A stretch of DNA of 6,494 nucleotides from Paracoccaceae bacterium (GTDB taxonomy: Bacteria > Pseudomonadota > Alphaproteobacteria > Rhodobacterales > Rhodobacteraceae), in the NCBI GenBank assembly GCA_016764835.1, contig JAESRD010000189.1:1-6494 (forward strand), given 5' to 3'. Of the stretch, positions 5,217-6,494 are shown piece after piece. Position numbers and translations under genes: made by a program. Each line of letters opens with the position of its first letter. Position 1 is the stretch's first letter. The notes beneath the pieces are model-generated. The model made no database searches, had not been told where the DNA came from, and saw only the letters and a list, made by a program, of their open reading frames with translations.

Positions 5217-6494
5217 TTAGCGTCCGCGAAACAGCCCGCCAAATAGCCCGCGAATAATCCGCCGGCCTGTCGTGCCCTTCAGCTCTTTGACCAAAGCGCC
5301 GGTGATCGCCTCGCCGAAGCTTTCGCGTGAACGCTTGCGGGGCGTGCTTTTGCGGCTGCTGCCGCCAGAATTCCCGCCATCATAGCGCCGCGCATGGCGA
5401 AACTCTCGCTCTTCTTGCTCCAGCTTTCCCTCCTCAGCTTCGGCCTCGTGCGCGGCCTGCGCCGCCTCTTCGGCCCGCGCTGCCAAAATCTCTGCGGCCG
5501 AGTTGCGGTCGAGCCGCTCGTTATATTTCACCCCCATTGGCGAGGCCGCCATCACCGCCTTGCGCTCAGTTTCCGTGATCGGCCCCAGCTGCGACGATGG
5601 TGGCCGGATCAGCGTGCGCTGGACAATGCCCGGCACGCCTTTCTCGTCCAAGAGCGAGGTCACGGCCTCGCCGGTACCAACATCGCGGATCGCATCAGCC
5701 GTATCAAAACCGGGGTTTTCGCGGTAGGTCTCGGCGGCTTTGTCTAGCTCGCGCCGGTCCTTTGCGGTAAAGGCGCGCAAAGCATGCTGCACCCGGTTGC
5801 CCAGCTGGCCGAGCACATCATCAGGCACATCGGCCGGGTTCTGGGTGACAAAATAGATGCCAACGCCTTTGGACCGGATCAACCGCGCCACTTGCTCAAC
5901 CTTTTTGACCAGCGCTTTGGGCGCATCATCAAACAGTAAATGAGCTTCATCAAAGAAGAAAACCAGCTTTGGAATGTCAGGGTTGCCAACCTCGGGCAGC
6001 TGCTCAAACAGCTCAGACAGCAGCCAAAGCAGGAACGTCGCGTAGAGCTGCGGCGCTTGCATCAGCTTATCGGCGGCGAGGATATTGATCATGCCGCGGC
6101 CATCATCGCCGACGCGCATCAGGTCTTTCAGCTCTAAGGCAGGCTCGCCAAACAGCTGCATCCCGCCTTGGTTCTCAAGCACCAAAAGTTGGCGTTGAAT
6201 TGCGCCGACAGAAGAGCCTGAAACATTGCCATAATGCAGCGACAGGTCTTTGGCATTTTGCCCACACCAGACCAGCAAAGCTTGCAGGTCTTCAAGGTCC
6301 AGCAGCGCCATGCCCTCATCATCGGCCACGCGAAAGGCAACGTTGAGCACACCTTCCTGCACGTCTGACAACTGCAAAAGCCGTGACAGCAACAATGGCC
6401 CCATCTCGGCAATTGTTGTACGTACCGGGTGGCCTTGCTCACCGTACAGATCCCAAAATGTTACCGGAAAGGCATCATATTGCAGATCAAGCCC
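5217..6494 (-). CDS. HerA-like/DUF853 (YjgR-type) ATPase, C-terminal part (cut by right edge)
   Basis: The frame is open to the right edge, giving 425 visible residues and lacking the N-terminus with the Walker A loop. From the edge the protein starts GLDLQYDAFPVTFWDLYGE, followed by TIAEMGPLLLSRLL, both typical of DUF853, so the ATG at 6404 is internal. The Walker B motif KLVFFFDEAHLLF is at visible residues 176-188. A sensor-like block (YFVTQNPADVPDDV, then LGNRVQHALRAF) spans 214-242. An Ala/Glu-rich, probably coiled-coil segment lies at about 333-367. A basic Ser/Gly-rich linker at 373-391 (KSTPRKRSR) precedes a final amphipathic RRIIRGLFGGLFRGR. The family belongs to the FtsK/HerA P-loop ATPases. 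Its cellular role is poorly known, and helicase activity is assumed from homology. It converges on the transporter gene with 33 bases between stops, so no operon link is implied. Confidence 0.93.
   Translation of the reverse strand, partial: GLDLQYDAFPVTFWDLYGEQGHPVRTTIAEMGPLLLSRLLQLSDVQEGVLNVAFRVADDEGMALLDLEDLQALLVWCGQNAKDLSLHYGNVSGSSVGAIQRQLLVLENQGGMQLFGEPALELKDLMRVGDDGRGMINILAADKLMQAPQLYATFLLWLLSELFEQLPEVGNPDIPKLVFFFDEAHLLFDDAPKALVKKVEQVARLIRSKGVGIYFVTQNPADVPDDVLGQLGNRVQHALRAFTAKDRRELDKAAETYRENPGFDTADAIRDVGTGEAVTSLLDEKGVPGIVQRTLIRPPSSQLGPITETERKAVMAASPMGVKYNERLDRNSAAEILAARAEEAAQAAHEAEAEEGKLEQEEREFRHARRYDGGNSGGSSRKSTPRKRSRESFGEAITGALVKELKGTTGRRIIRGLFGGLFRGR

Overview
This is GC-rich chromosomal DNA, and nothing in it points to a phage, plasmid or island. 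Protein sequence and gene order suggest an alphaproteobacterium, most likely Rhodobacterales (Roseobacter/Rhodobacter type). The main reasons are aroK-aroB on one strand facing away from an exported Ala-rich protein followed by xerD, then a CorB-type CBS transporter and a DUF853 ATPase. The taxon is inferred from sequence impressions, since no search could be run.

Layout. Positions 1-936 (minus strand) hold the shikimate-pathway pair aroK then aroB; aroB runs off the left edge. The two genes overlap by ATGA, so they are probably translationally coupled. The first 28 codons of aroB are a 21-bp tandem repeat, each unit carrying its own in-frame ATG or GTG; this is the oddest feature of the window. 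Positions 937-1118 are a divergent control region with a TTGACA box and two small inverted repeats. Positions 1119-3776 (plus strand) are a tight cluster: a 50-residue single-span membrane peptide, a 520-residue exported helical protein of unknown function, and the chromosome-dimer recombinase XerD. Positions 3777-3872 contain a perfect 9-bp inverted repeat ahead of the CorB-like transporter (3873-5183). Positions 5217-6494 (minus strand) hold the C-terminal two thirds or so of a HerA-like/DUF853 (YjgR-type) ATPase, convergent with the transporter and cut by the right edge.

Function. AroK phosphorylates shikimate and AroB makes 3-dehydroquinate, both steps towards chorismate and the aromatic amino acids. 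XerD resolves chromosome dimers with XerC at dif. The CorB-like protein is a membrane protein of the family linked to Mg2+/Co2+ transport. The roles of the 50-residue and 520-residue proteins are unknown; their tight spacing with xerD suggests co-transcription and does not by itself show a shared function. No RNA genes, mobile elements or CRISPR arrays were seen. I did not find a new multi-gene system. The observations most worth checking are the self-duplicating aroB start region, the unknown exported/membrane pair, and the chained start/stop codons in front of xerD.
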